Shown piece after piece: positions 1-7,826 of a DNA stretch of 10,402 bases. Source of the stretch: UBA1757 sp045627385 (GTDB lineage Bacteria; Bacteroidota; Bacteroidia; Bacteroidales; UBA1402); the NCBI GenBank assembly GCA_045627385.1, contig JAZQNO010000022.1:1-10402 (forward strand), read 5' to 3'. Every line of letters begins with the position of its first letter. The stretch's first letter is position 1. Both the position numbers and the translations under genes were made by a program. The notes beneath the pieces are model-generated. The model made no database searches and was not told the origin of the DNA. It was given only the letters and a program-made list of their open reading frames with translations.

Positions 1-11
1 TGAAGAGGCCC

Positions 12-47
12 TTCGAACGGACGACGGAGCGGTCATTCGAACGGACG
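12..47. repeat. 12-base direct repeat in left-edge spacer
   Basis: TTCGAACGGACG occurs at 12-23 and again at 36-47, a period of 24. The surrounding 1-138 stretch holds no convincing gene. A plus-strand frame enters from the left edge and stays open to a stop near 177, so it could be the tail of an upstream gene running into repeats, but nothing in it is recognisable. No clear terminator for the lipoprotein that ends at 139 is visible here. Confidence 0.6.
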
Positions 48-138
48 CTGCGGGCGGGGGAAAAACGATTTCTATCGGTCATGGGTAGTGTCGTCGGCAT
101 TCGGCAAAAGATTTCCGGGAAGATTTGCGGCAGGCCGC

Positions 139-669
139 TCAATCGATCTTGCGGCACACCATCGACACCTTCGTCCTGACACTCATGCTGTCTTTTTCGA
201 CAGTGCCCTCGTAGCTCAGGTAAAGCTCGCCGTTCTCCAGCCAAGCCTCATAGGTGTCTGAATGACGGGGGCTTCCCGAGGTGTAATCGAGTTTGAGATT
301 GTCGTCGGCTATGCTCCACCGGAATTCGGAAATCTTGCGGCATTCGTCCCAGTAGGCGTTTTCGTGGGCGCTGTCGGGCGGGCACATCGTGTAGTACGTG
401 TTTTCGACACCCGTGTTGTCGCTGTTGAAAACGTAGGTATAGACGTAGCCGGGCATTTCTTCTTCATCGTATTCGAAGCCGCCCATGCTCATCATTCCGT
501 GCATTCCGGAATTCTCGTCAATGGGCCGTTCGCTCCTTTCATAATACTGTTTGACAACGTTCCAGGTGCCGAGGATGTTGTCAGGGGTGACAGACTCGGT
601 GCAAGAGCCAAAAACCGACACCGTCAGCAGCAAGGCTGCGGCTTGGGCAAAAAAGGAAATTCGTTTCAT
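139..669 (-). CDS. Small lipoprotein, lipocalin-like, with Met/His-rich loop
   Basis: A predicted 176-residue exported lipoprotein. The start at 669 was chosen because it gives a proper signal peptide: MKR, a hydrophobic stretch to about residue 19, then F-G-S-Cys23 as a relaxed Bacteroidetes lipobox. A longer frame to 777 would put 36 polar residues ahead of the signal and would cover the promoter. The mature part begins with ILGTWNVV (32-39), the usual opening of lipocalin-like domains in small Bacteroidetes lipoproteins, followed by beta-strand-like segments up to residue 176. Residues 55-64 (GMHGMMSMGG) form a Met/His-rich loop followed by an acidic patch (DEEE), which could bind a soft metal; that is inference. 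Four further cysteines are possible disulfide or metal ligands. It is divergent from a putative metal exporter 110 bases away. The exact family is uncertain; secreted lipoprotein is the safe call. Confidence 0.8.
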   Translation of the reverse strand: MKRISFFAQAAALLLTVSVFGSCTESVTPDNILGTWNVVKQYYERSERPIDENSGMHGMMSMGGFEYDEEEMPGYVYTYVFNSDNTGVENTYYTMCPPDSAHENAYWDECRKISEFRWSIADDNLKLDYTSGSPRHSDTYEAWLENGELYLSYEGTVEKDSMSVRTKVSMVCRKID

Positions 670-731
670 ATCGTTCCGCGTGATGGATTTGTGGGTTTTG
701 TCGGTTTGTAGGGTTTTGCCTGTCCGATGTG

Positions 732-739
732 CAAAAGTA
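732..739 (-). promoter_or_regulatory. -7 box for the lipoprotein gene
   Basis: Read on the minus strand this is TACTTTTG, a full match to the Bacteroidetes -7 consensus TAnnTTTG. It would start transcription near 726 and leave a leader of about 57 bases before the ATG at 669. The nearest upstream TTG is 24 bases away, longer than the usual 19-21, so the -33 element is weak. Confidence 0.5.
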
Positions 740-752
740 CACATTATATCTT

Positions 753-760
753 TATCTTTG
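753..760 (+). promoter_or_regulatory. -7 box for the exporter gene
   Basis: TATCTTTG matches TAnnTTTG and lies 19 bases before the ATG at 780, giving a very short leader. No TTG sits at the expected -33 distance. Together with the opposite-strand box at 732-739 it forms a compact divergent promoter region in which a single regulator could control both genes. Confidence 0.5.
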
Positions 761-779
761 CCGCAATTTTTCCACACAT

Positions 780-1916
780 ATGCTCAGAGAGATCTCCGAA
801 ATACTTTCCAATGCGGTTCTGGTGACAGGTCTCGTGACCGTGATGATGATGCTGATCGAATGTTTCAACGTCTGGTCGAAGGGCCGGCTCACGCATTCGG
901 TCAGGCAATCCGGTCCGCTGCAGGTGATTCTCTGCGCGCTGCTCGGCGCCGTGCCGGGCTGTATGGGCGGTTTCGCCGTGGTCTCGATGTACACGCACGG
1001 CATGGTGAGTTTCGGCGCGCTCATCGCCATGATGATCGCGTCCTCGGGCGACGAAGCCTTCGTGATGCTGGCCATGGTGCCGCGCCAGGCGCTGCTGCTC
1101 ATGGCGGGGCTCGCGGTGCTGGCCGTCGTGGCCGGTCTCGTCACCGACCTGTTCTACAAACCTGCCCACAAGCTTTCCTGCTGCACAGACAATTATGCCA
1201 CTCACCACGAGGATTTCATCAAGGGCAAAAAACATTTCGGCTGGAAACGCATCCTGCTGCTCTCGGGCGTCTGTCTCTTTCTGGCAGCCCTCTGTTTCGG
1301 CATGCTCGAAGAAGGGCACGAAGGACACGCGGTTTGCGAAGGCTCCTCGGCTTGCGAAGGCTCCTCGGTTTGCGAAAATCTGACCGCTTGCGACAGTCCG
1401 GAAATGACCATAGCCCCCGAACCGGAATTCCTGCTGGGAGGCATCAATCTGCTCAGCGAAGACTGGATGAACGTAATGTTCGCCATCTTCGGCATTTCAG
1501 TGCTGGTGATGACGGTGCTGGCCAGCGACCATTTCGTGGACGAACACCTCTGGCACCACATCGTGCGGGAGCACCTTCCCAAGATTTTCCTGTGGACGGC
1601 CGGCACCCTGGCCGTCATCGCCGTGCTGATGCACTATATCGACATTTCGTCCTGGATGGGCGACAATGTCTTCCTGATGGTTCTCATCGCCGCGCTGGTG
1701 GGCATCATTCCCGAATCGGGTCCGCACCTCATCTTCGTCACGCTGTTCGCCTCGGGCATCGTGCCGCTGCCGGTGCTGGTGGCCAGCTGCATCAGCCAAG
1801 ACGGCCACGCAGCGCTGCCTCTCCTGGCCGAAGACCGTCCGTCCTTCCTCAGGGCCAAAGTCCTCAACTTCCTCATCGCCCTCCTCGCCGGCTCCCTCCT
1901 GCTACTTTTCGCCTGA
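780..1916 (+). CDS. Putative 10-TM heavy-metal/manganese exporter (ArsP_2-like)
   Basis: A 378-residue inner-membrane protein resembling the family described as putative 10-TM heavy-metal exporter (ArsP_2; also annotated as putative manganese transporter or arsenic efflux protein). The ATG at 780 was preferred to an in-frame one at 729, because the earlier start would lie upstream of the -7 box. About ten hydrophobic segments are visible (roughly 9-27, 45-65, 76-98, 104-122, 157-175, 228-248, 268-286, 296-313, 318-338, 360-378). Two conserved-looking polar membrane motifs appear related: a PGCMGG segment (59-64) leading to IASSGDE (86-92), and PESGPH (311-316) leading to ASCISQDGH (335-343). 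This suggests an internal duplication. Loop 124-155 contains Cys134-Cys135 and histidines. Loop 176-220 contains GHEGH and four cysteines at exact six-residue spacing (186, 192, 198, 204). The transported ion cannot be told from sequence. The stop codon lies in the first unit of the following repeat array. Confidence 0.8.
   Translation: MLREISEILSNAVLVTGLVTVMMMLIECFNVWSKGRLTHSVRQSGPLQVILCALLGAVPGCMGGFAVVSMYTHGMVSFGALIAMMIASSGDEAFVMLAMVPRQALLLMAGLAVLAVVAGLVTDLFYKPAHKLSCCTDNYATHHEDFIKGKKHFGWKRILLLSGVCLFLAALCFGMLEEGHEGHAVCEGSSACEGSSVCENLTACDSPEMTIAPEPEFLLGGINLLSEDWMNVMFAIFGISVLVMTVLASDHFVDEHLWHHIVREHLPKIFLWTAGTLAVIAVLMHYIDISSWMGDNVFLMVLIAALVGIIPESGPHLIFVTLFASGIVPLPVLVASCISQDGHAALPLLAEDRPSFLRAKVLNFLIALLAGSLLLLFA
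1330..1401 (+). repeat. 18-base in-frame tandem repeat encoding a Cys ladder
   Basis: Four 18-base units start at 1330, 1348, 1366 and 1384. The first two are identical but for one base, and the later two are progressively diverged. Each codes for a six-residue step with one Cys (V/A-C-E-G-S-S type), giving C-x5-C-x5-C-x5-C in a soluble loop of the exporter. Confidence 0.8.
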
Positions 1917-2190
1917 GAACCGCCCCCTGCAGTTCCTCACCTGAGAACCGCCTCCTGCAGTTCCTCGCCTGAGAACCGCCTCCTGCTGCTCGACTGACAG
2001 CAGTCTCCTGAAGCCCGTCTCCTGATCCTCGCCTGTCTGCCGTCTTCTGAGGTCCGTCTCCTGAGATTCGTCTCCTGAGATTCGTCTCCTGCTGCTCGCC
2101 TGAGAACCGTTTCCTGCTGCACGCCTGAGAACCGTCTCCTGCTGCTCGCCTGAGAACCGTTTCCTGCTCCTGCTGCTCGTCTGACAGCGT
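1913..2190. repeat. Modular 14/11-base tandem array after the exporter gene
   Basis: The array is built from a 14-base module, CTGAGAACCGTCTC or variants such as CTGAGATTCGTCTC, and an 11-base module, CTGCTGCTCGC, or a second 14-base one. CTGA-type unit starts fall at 1913, 1941, 1969, 1994, 2008, 2022, 2047, 2061, 2075, 2100, 2125, 2150 and 2181, mostly spaced 28, 25 or 14. Some units can fold as GAAC-c-GC-ctcct-GC-a-GTTC. The first unit contains the exporter stop codon (TGA at 1914-1916). Open frames through the array carry no protein-like sequence. Confidence 0.85.
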
Positions 2191-2245
2191 CCCTTTCCGG
2201 CGCAGCGTACCCGGCCTTCCGTTCCCACAATACTTCTCCGCAGAA

Positions 2246-2590
2246 GGTTAGTGTGGTCTTGCGCGGCTGAACGCATATTTCACCCACTATCGTCCGGGCT
2301 GAACCGCCAAAACGAGCCGTCCACGAAAAGGTTAGTGTGGTCTTGCGCGGCTGAACGCACATTTCACCCACTATCGTCCGGGCTGAACCGCCAAAACGAG
2401 CCGTCCACGAAAAGGTTAGTGTGGTTTTGCGAGGCTGAACGCACATTTCACCCACTATCCTCCGGGCCGAACCGCCAAAACGAGCCGTCCACGAAAAGGT
2501 TAGTGTGGTTTTGCGAGGCTGAACGCATATTTCACCCACTATCCTCCGGGCCAAACCGCCAAAACGGACTGCTCCGCGGATGGTTAGTGG
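2246..2590. repeat. 84-base tandem array, four units plus partial fifth
   Basis: Units beginning GGTTAGTGTGGT start at 2246, 2330, 2414 and 2498, with a truncated fifth at 2582; the spacing is exactly 84. Units 1-2 share one set of variants (tcttgcgc, atcgtccgggct) and units 3-4 another (ttttgcga, atcctccgggcc), suggesting stepwise duplication. Each unit can form TGCG/CGCA with an 8-base loop inside an outer TAGTG/CACTA pairing. Because 84 is divisible by three, frames stay open on both strands and give repetitive peptides; these are judged not to be genes. The 1917-2650 region has no other gene candidate. Confidence 0.9.
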
Positions 2591-2627
2591 CTGAGACACG
2601 TGTCAAAACAGCTGAAACCACACTAAC
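2583..2627. other. Nested palindromes closing the 84-base array
   Basis: Three nested pairings are visible: GTTAGTG (2583-2589) with CACTAAC (2621-2627), GCTG (2590-2593) with CAGC (2609-2612), and the perfect palindrome GACACGTGTC (2595-2604). The array therefore ends with an inverted copy of its own unit start. This could be a recognition or end structure, or a transcript hairpin; its function is unknown. Confidence 0.6.
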
Positions 2628-2659
2628 GTTCAAAGGTCAAGGAATCCCCCCTCGCACAA

Positions 2660-2688
2660 GCTGCTGTCGCGGGTGCTGCTGTCGCGGG
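2660..2688. repeat. 14-base direct repeat
   Basis: GCTGCTGTCGCGGG occurs at 2660-2673 and 2675-2688, separated by one base. It lies between the 84-base array and the next short repeat. No gene is seen here. Confidence 0.6.
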
Positions 2689-2718
2689 CAGTCCCGTACC
2701 GACCAGTCACGACGGCAG

Positions 2719-2760
2719 GCATAACGACTGCAGACATGACTGCAGGCATAACGACTGCAG
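2719..2760. repeat. 15-base repeat, two full copies and one partial
   Basis: GCATAACGACTGCAG is exact at 2719-2733 and 2746-2760, with a shortened copy CATGACTGCAG at 2735-2745. It sits just beyond the terminator of the large secreted-protein gene. Confidence 0.65.
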
Positions 2761-2771
2761 GCTGCATACGA

Positions 2772-2801
2772 AAATCGCCCGGGGGCTTCCCCGGGCGATT
2801 T
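2772..2801 (-). terminator. Intrinsic terminator of the large secreted-protein gene
   Basis: A perfect 13-base-pair stem, AAATCGCCCGGGG (2772-2784) with CCCCGGGCGATTT (2789-2801), with a four-base loop. On the minus strand the stem runs into a short T stretch. It lies about 80 bases beyond the stop codon at 2880. The T tract is short, so efficiency is uncertain. Confidence 0.75.
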
Positions 2802-2815
2802 CGCAAAGTATCGGT

Positions 2816-2867
2816 TTCGGCGCTCCGGAAGCCAAAGCTCTGTCAGCCGCAGCTTCGGAGCGCCGAA
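2816..2867. other. Long GC-rich hairpin in the 3' UTR
   Basis: TTCGGCGCTCCGGAAGC (2816-2832) pairs with GCTTCGGAGCGCCGAA (2852-2867) with a single one-base bulge and a 19-base loop. It lies between the stop codon and the terminator of the large gene, so it would be transcribed as part of that mRNA. It may protect the 3' end, or be a REP-like element. Confidence 0.6.
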
Positions 2868-2879
2868 GGATTCGTCGGT

Positions 2880-5800
2880 TTATTTCACCATCACCTTCAC
2901 AGCGGCACCCTTGACGCGGAGCAGATAGATGCTGCCGGCCTGGAGACCGTCGATGCAGGTGACACCGGCGTTCAGTTCCACATCCAGCACCTTCTGGCCC
3001 ATCAGCGTGAAGACGCTCATGCCGGCAGCCTCGGGAACAGATACGAATACCTGACCGTTGGCAGTGCAGACATTCAGACCCAGACGCTCGGCCTCAATGC
3101 TCCTGACAGCGTCGGCGATATCTTCAACATCGGCGTAGAGGTAGTCCGGACCCAGATAGGTACCGCCCACACCGGCCGTATAGAGCGGCGACTTGTCGCT
3201 GATCAGAAGTTCGCTCTCCTTCACGAAGACGTGGTCGATGTTCAGGGTCGACATGAAGAGTTCGTTCTCGCGGTTCACAGCCACCACTTCGTCCACATTG
3301 AGCGAAGGATCCACCACAATCAGATTCTCCGTGTTGTTGGTAATGGCCACCGGGTTGGGAGTCAGCGTCTCTTCGCCCGTGTAGTACTTGCCTTCAAAGA
3401 AGTTGTTGCGGATGTTGATGTTGGCCACAACCGTGGTGTCGGGAGCCCACAGCGTCACATAAGCCACAGGATTGTTGTCGGTAGCCCAACGCTTGTAGAA
3501 GATGTTGTTGTCGATGTTCATATTGACCGTCGAATTGGACGGAGTCTTGTGGAACTCGACAAAGTTGCGCACCTTGTCTTTGGCATTGCCGCCGAACTTG
3601 TAGAACAGGTTGTTGCTGATGTTGATGTTATAGATGCTGTCGCCGTTGGCAGCGCCGCCGCGGGCAATGTTGAACACCTGGCTTCCGTGGAAGTTGGAAA
3701 CGACGTTGTTCACAAAAGTGAAGTTGTTCAGACTGAAGTCTTCCTTGGCCGAGAACTGGATGATGTGGCCGCCGGTGGTTCCCGATTCGTAGGTACCGCC
3801 CTGGTTTTCGATGCGGTTGTTCTCAAACAGCACACTGCCCACATACAGCCCCGTGCAACCGTCCTTGATACGCATGATCACCTGAGCCTGCTGGTCGGAG
3901 AAGTTACAGTTGCGGACCACAAACCGGCCGATGTTGGCATTGGTCACATTGTTGAAATAGAACGGACCGTAGACTTCCTTGTCGTAGTTGGGGAATCTGG
4001 TGCTGTCGACCCAAGCCAGACCGTCAAAGACGATGGCGTCGGCATTGACGCTGTTGTTGGGAGCGATATTGCCGAAGATCACAGGATTGGCACCCTCGGC
4101 CGGTTTCACAGTGAGCGTACCGCCATCCTTGATGCCATAGGAGAATCCGTTCTGACCCAGAATATAGGCGGCGATAGAGTCGGAATCGCTCATCTCGTAG
4201 TCGGCCAGCTCGATGACATCACCGCCGATGGCGATTTCCAGAGCGGTCTTCAGTTCGGGCACATTGTGAACAATCGTGGTGACAGGCTCGCTGCGCACTT
4301 CATAGATCGAAATCGGACCCAGATACTTGCGGTCCTTGCCGCCGGTGTAGAAGGCGCTGGTCTTCTGCAGACTGAAATTGTTGTCGGCGAAAATCGAACT
4401 CTCACCCAGCGAGGCGAGCGTCAGGTCGTTGACCGTCTTGTTCCAAACGATGTTGGGGGTCGTACTGCCCACCAGCAGGTTGTTCTGGAAGTTCACATAA
4501 GACGAATCGGGCATCTCGGGCTGGTTGAGGACGATGTTGCCGCTGTTGTAGAAGATGTTGTTGTTGATTTCAAAGTGAGCATACTGAACCGTGTCGGACT
4601 GGGCGCAGAAAGTGACGAGCTGCATGCTGCCGCCTTCGGTGTCCGAAATGAACGCATTGTTCTCGACGGTGAGCGACTTCACGCTGTCACCCACAGCCCA
4701 TACCAGGTTCTTGCTGTCCCAAGTGCGGGTGTTCTGGTGACGGCCGCCCCAGTAGATGTAGTTGCTCGATTTGACGTTGGCCACCACGTTCTCCGAGAAG
4801 ACGATGTTGTCCAGATCGATGCAGCTGTTCTGGTCGATCTTGATCAGTTCCTTGGCAACGCTGATGTTGCGGATGATGCTGTTCTGCACCGACAGGGTGT
4901 TCAGCGAGCAGGAGTCGGCGCCTTCGCTGGTGAACAGGCCGGCCACACCGTCGAATATACAGTCGTCCACATACAGACCTTCGCTCAGTTTGGCAGTCTT
5001 GAGTCCGGTGAAGGAGAAGGTGATGTTCTCGCCTTCGAAAATGATGCCATTGAAGGTGACACTCTTCAGATTCATGCTGACAGGTTCGAACGTACCCTTG
5101 CAGACCACCTCGCTGGAGTCGTAAGGTTTGAGCGTGATCTTGCCCTTGCCGACGGTCTTCAGAGAATCGAGCAGATACTCGCCGCCCTTCATCAGGATGA
5201 CCGGTTCGGAAATACCAATCACAGTAAAATCATAAGCCATGGCAGCCTTCAGTTCTTCGGTGCTTTCAACAATGGCGCCGGTGGTGGTAAGGTTGAAATC
5301 GGGAGCCTCGAAATGGCCACCGGAAAGCAGGTAAGAAACGGCGTTGTTGAACAAGGTCTTGGCAGCACTCTTCAGATTGTTGTTCTGCGTGCCGGAGATG
5401 GCCAGCATCATATACTTGGCAGCGTCATTGCTGTAGTCTTCGTAGATGCAGACAGCGTCGCTGTTGGCACCGCGGGCGATGACATAGCCTTCGGGTTCGT
5501 CGGTGTAGGTGAAGCCCTGGAAGAACTTGGTGCCCAGCGAGCAGTCGGAGAACATCTTAGGCGTGTAGAGGATACCCGTGAGGCTGTCGGTCTCCAGGCT
5601 GATGCCGTTGAACAGCGGATGAATCATGAAGTTGGAACCGACCACAGCCAGCGAGTCGGAAGCGCCGTCGGTCTGCTTGAAGTTGCTCATGCCCCAGTTC
5701 TTGTAGGCGAAGGCCTTCATGTTGAGGAAGGGCTTGTAACCGATCAGATACTTGGCGTTCTTGACCACGTTGTCGCCGCTGCCGGGATATTCGCTCAAGA

Positions 5801-7538
5801 CGACCAGGTTGCAGTCCTTGAAAGCTTCCTTGATGGCTTCTTCGCTGTCGAGAGAGGCGGTTTCGGCTTGCGTGAACAGTTTCACCTTATAAGTGGAACC
5901 TTCCATCAGCGACTTCAGCAGCATGTCGGTCGAGTCGGCCGTGGTGGCGCGCTTGAGGATATGGAGGCGGTCGGTGGCCGAAGTGATGTAACCGATGGTT
6001 TTGGCACCGCTGTCCTTGGCATGATAATCGTCATAACCGCTCACTTTGAGGTTGGCCACGGTGAGGCTGGCGCCTGCGGTTTCCAGATAGGAGACCAGGA
6101 TGCGAAGGTTGAAGCTGTTGTTGGCGCAGACGTCGTTGGGCAGATCCATCGTGACGTGTTTCAGCACGGGATTCTCTTCGGGAGAGGCATCATAGGCGGC
6201 GGGCACAAATCCCAGCACCTTCCAACTGCTGGAGCCTTTCTTCTGGACGGCCACGCAGATGCTGTCAGGGAATTCGGCCAACTGGTTGCCGCCGGCAATG
6301 GCGAAGTCGAAATCAATCTTCATGTCCTGGCAGCCGGTGGCGGCGCCGGAGAGTTGCAGGTAGTTGCGGTGCAACACTTCGTCTTCGTAGGTGATGGTGT
6401 CAATCTTCACGGCATAGCCTTCAGCATCCACGGTATCGGCGCTCAATAGATCGATGGTGGTGGCGAAAGCGGCATAGTCGCTGTTGTAGCCCACGAGCAT
6501 GCCGGTGGAGCCTTTCTGAGTCATCATGAAACGGACGATACCCAGGTCGGAAGCGTATTTCTGATGGCGGCTGGGGACGTCAGACTCGGTGATGGGCTGT
6601 TCGAGATCCACCGTACCGGTGGTCTTGGGGGTGAACTTGTCGGTCCAGCCGAAGACGGTGCCGTCGAATTCGGGCACTTCACCCTTATCAATGGTGCCAT
6701 AGATTTTGATGCGGTTGATACCCGTTCCCGAGAACAGGCCCCAGCGCTCGCCTCTCCAGTACGTGTCGAGAGCCGTTTCCAAAGCTACCTGTGTAAAGCT
6801 GACGGGGCTACTGTCGGTCCATTCCTTGTCGGCACTACCCACAAACCAGTCTTTCATCGGAGCCAGAATGACGATGTCGACCGAGTCCTGGCCTTCGATA
6901 TAGGCGGGTTTGAAACCGATGTTGTAGTGTCCCTGACCCCAGTTGCCACCCGAGTAGTAACCCTTGTTCAGTCCCAGTTCTTTCTGATAGACCAGCACGC
7001 CATAACCGACATTGGTACCACCCGCTTGGATAAAAATCGAGTCGCAGCCGTTGGGAATGCGCACAATCAGAGAGTCTGACGGACGGTTGTACTCGGACGT
7101 TTTACTGTTGTTCCACCAGCGGAAACTGGTCTTGAGCGAATCGGTGCAGCCGTTCTGTTTCTTTTTCCATTCCAAAGCGGTGAAATGGTAAGGAGATTTG
7201 GTGTCTTCATTGATCCAGATGTCAGACACCAAAGTCGAAGATGACCAGCTCTGACCGGTGAAGCCCATATCGTCCACTTCCTGGTCATCGTTGATGCCAC
7301 GGCCCCAGGGTGCTTTCTTCTTGCGGAAAGACACGCCGTCTGTCTTGATCATTTTCACGGCGGTGACATCGTCAAAGATGAAGGTGTCGGGAGCGTTCGC
7401 CAAAACACCGATTGGGGCTATCGGGCCCGAATCGTAAATAAGATAATCATCAGGATCGGTGATGATGGCCTGCGCTTTCGGCGCAGACACCAGCAGCAAC
7501 AGCGCGGTCGCTGCGAAGGCAAGTAAGGATTTCTTCAT
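2880..7538 (-). CDS. Giant secreted beta-helix protein with C-terminal sorting-like tail
   Basis: A 1552-residue exported protein. The start at 7538 gives a clear signal peptide (MKK, a hydrophobic core, then A-Q-A with likely cleavage after residue 24); an upstream in-frame ATG at 7637 would precede it with 33 unrelated residues and lies in the promoter. Visible parts: an N-terminal beta-rich region (about 25-500, carbohydrate-binding or jelly-roll like in feel); a Rossmann-like segment (about 510-745) resembling ThuA or glutamine-amidotransferase-like domains, with a VVLSEYPGSGD turn and IHPLFNG but no obvious catalytic cysteine; two right-handed beta-helix modules (about 745-1080 and 1083-1470) with recurring NN-aromatic/aliphatic rungs (NNIFY, NNLLV, NNLFY, NNFFE), each ending in a YLGP motif; and a tail (about 1478-1552) with MGQKVL and a lysine-rich end, like Por/DUF6383 sorting tails. 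The beta-helix modules recall DUF4957/DUF5123 proteins of gut Bacteroidetes. A role in surface polysaccharide binding or cleavage is inference; no catalytic residues are identified. Confidence 0.85.
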   Translation of the reverse strand: MKKSLLAFAATALLLLVSAPKAQAIITDPDDYLIYDSGPIAPIGVLANAPDTFIFDDVTAVKMIKTDGVSFRKKKAPWGRGINDDQEVDDMGFTGQSWSSSTLVSDIWINEDTKSPYHFTALEWKKKQNGCTDSLKTSFRWWNNSKTSEYNRPSDSLIVRIPNGCDSIFIQAGGTNVGYGVLVYQKELGLNKGYYSGGNWGQGHYNIGFKPAYIEGQDSVDIVILAPMKDWFVGSADKEWTDSSPVSFTQVALETALDTYWRGERWGLFSGTGINRIKIYGTIDKGEVPEFDGTVFGWTDKFTPKTTGTVDLEQPITESDVPSRHQKYASDLGIVRFMMTQKGSTGMLVGYNSDYAAFATTIDLLSADTVDAEGYAVKIDTITYEDEVLHRNYLQLSGAATGCQDMKIDFDFAIAGGNQLAEFPDSICVAVQKKGSSSWKVLGFVPAAYDASPEENPVLKHVTMDLPNDVCANNSFNLRILVSYLETAGASLTVANLKVSGYDDYHAKDSGAKTIGYITSATDRLHILKRATTADSTDMLLKSLMEGSTYKVKLFTQAETASLDSEEAIKEAFKDCNLVVLSEYPGSGDNVVKNAKYLIGYKPFLNMKAFAYKNWGMSNFKQTDGASDSLAVVGSNFMIHPLFNGISLETDSLTGILYTPKMFSDCSLGTKFFQGFTYTDEPEGYVIARGANSDAVCIYEDYSNDAAKYMMLAISGTQNNNLKSAAKTLFNNAVSYLLSGGHFEAPDFNLTTTGAIVESTEELKAAMAYDFTVIGISEPVILMKGGEYLLDSLKTVGKGKITLKPYDSSEVVCKGTFEPVSMNLKSVTFNGIIFEGENITFSFTGLKTAKLSEGLYVDDCIFDGVAGLFTSEGADSCSLNTLSVQNSIIRNISVAKELIKIDQNSCIDLDNIVFSENVVANVKSSNYIYWGGRHQNTRTWDSKNLVWAVGDSVKSLTVENNAFISDTEGGSMQLVTFCAQSDTVQYAHFEINNNIFYNSGNIVLNQPEMPDSSYVNFQNNLLVGSTTPNIVWNKTVNDLTLASLGESSIFADNNFSLQKTSAFYTGGKDRKYLGPISIYEVRSEPVTTIVHNVPELKTALEIAIGGDVIELADYEMSDSDSIAAYILGQNGFSYGIKDGGTLTVKPAEGANPVIFGNIAPNNSVNADAIVFDGLAWVDSTRFPNYDKEVYGPFYFNNVTNANIGRFVVRNCNFSDQQAQVIMRIKDGCTGLYVGSVLFENNRIENQGGTYESGTTGGHIIQFSAKEDFSLNNFTFVNNVVSNFHGSQVFNIARGGAANGDSIYNINISNNLFYKFGGNAKDKVRNFVEFHKTPSNSTVNMNIDNNIFYKRWATDNNPVAYVTLWAPDTTVVANINIRNNFFEGKYYTGEETLTPNPVAITNNTENLIVVDPSLNVDEVVAVNRENELFMSTLNIDHVFVKESELLISDKSPLYTAGVGGTYLGPDYLYADVEDIADAVRSIEAERLGLNVCTANGQVFVSVPEAAGMSVFTLMGQKVLDVELNAGVTCIDGLQAGSIYLLRVKGAAVKVMVK

Positions 7539-7634
7539 AAGCGTATTGTTTGAATAAGTAGATAAACTGGCGTTCCAAGCCCGCTGTCGCGCTGACGGCG
7601 GTCGCTTCTTCGACCCGGCGGAGGTAAGAGCGTA

Positions 7635-7665
7635 CAATTTTACCGTTATTCATCCGATTATCCAA
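7635..7665 (-). promoter_or_regulatory. Candidate promoter of the large secreted-protein gene
   Basis: On the minus strand TTG (7663-7665) is followed after 20 bases by TAAAATTG (7635-7642), one mismatch from TAnnTTTG. Transcription would start about 90 bases before the ATG at 7538. The leader shows no Shine-Dalgarno, which is normal for this phylum. Confidence 0.45.
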
Positions 7666-7826
7666 GTACATTTTGCGCTCTCATTGTCACAAATTGCTCA
7701 AGCGTGAAAAAGCGCGTTCGGCGCCCTCGAGGGTGCGACAGCGGCCAATCAAGGGGGCTGGAGCTTGGTCTGCAAACGGAAAACGAAGAATTTCGGTCAA
7801 TTATTTGTGCGCAGAGAGGGCTGGCG
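7666..7826. other. Spacer without recognisable gene
   Basis: Small open frames exist on both strands but none resembles a protein. The only visible structure is the palindrome CCCTCGAGGG (7724-7733), extendable by a G-T and two G-C pairs. It lies downstream of the deaminase gene on the minus strand and has no following T tract, so it is not called a terminator. Confidence 0.5.

Noticed and set aside
551..1972. 473-residue plus-strand frame overlapping the exporter
   Set aside because: Arg/Ala/His-rich out-of-frame shadow of the membrane protein, without hydrophobic segments.
1937..2724. Open frames on both strands through the 14/11- and 84-base arrays (repetitive peptides)
   Set aside because: The 84-base period is divisible by three, so several frames stay open; there is no start context, domain or signal peptide.
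2673..6449. 1258-residue plus-strand open frame
   Set aside because: It is the antisense of the secreted beta-helix gene, is rich in V, H, G and D without domain-like pattern, and the minus-strand frame has a signal peptide, beta-helix rungs and a terminator.
7450..7671. 73-residue minus-strand frame over the large gene's leader
   Set aside because: It overlaps the promoter and signal-peptide codons in another frame and shows no recognisable features.
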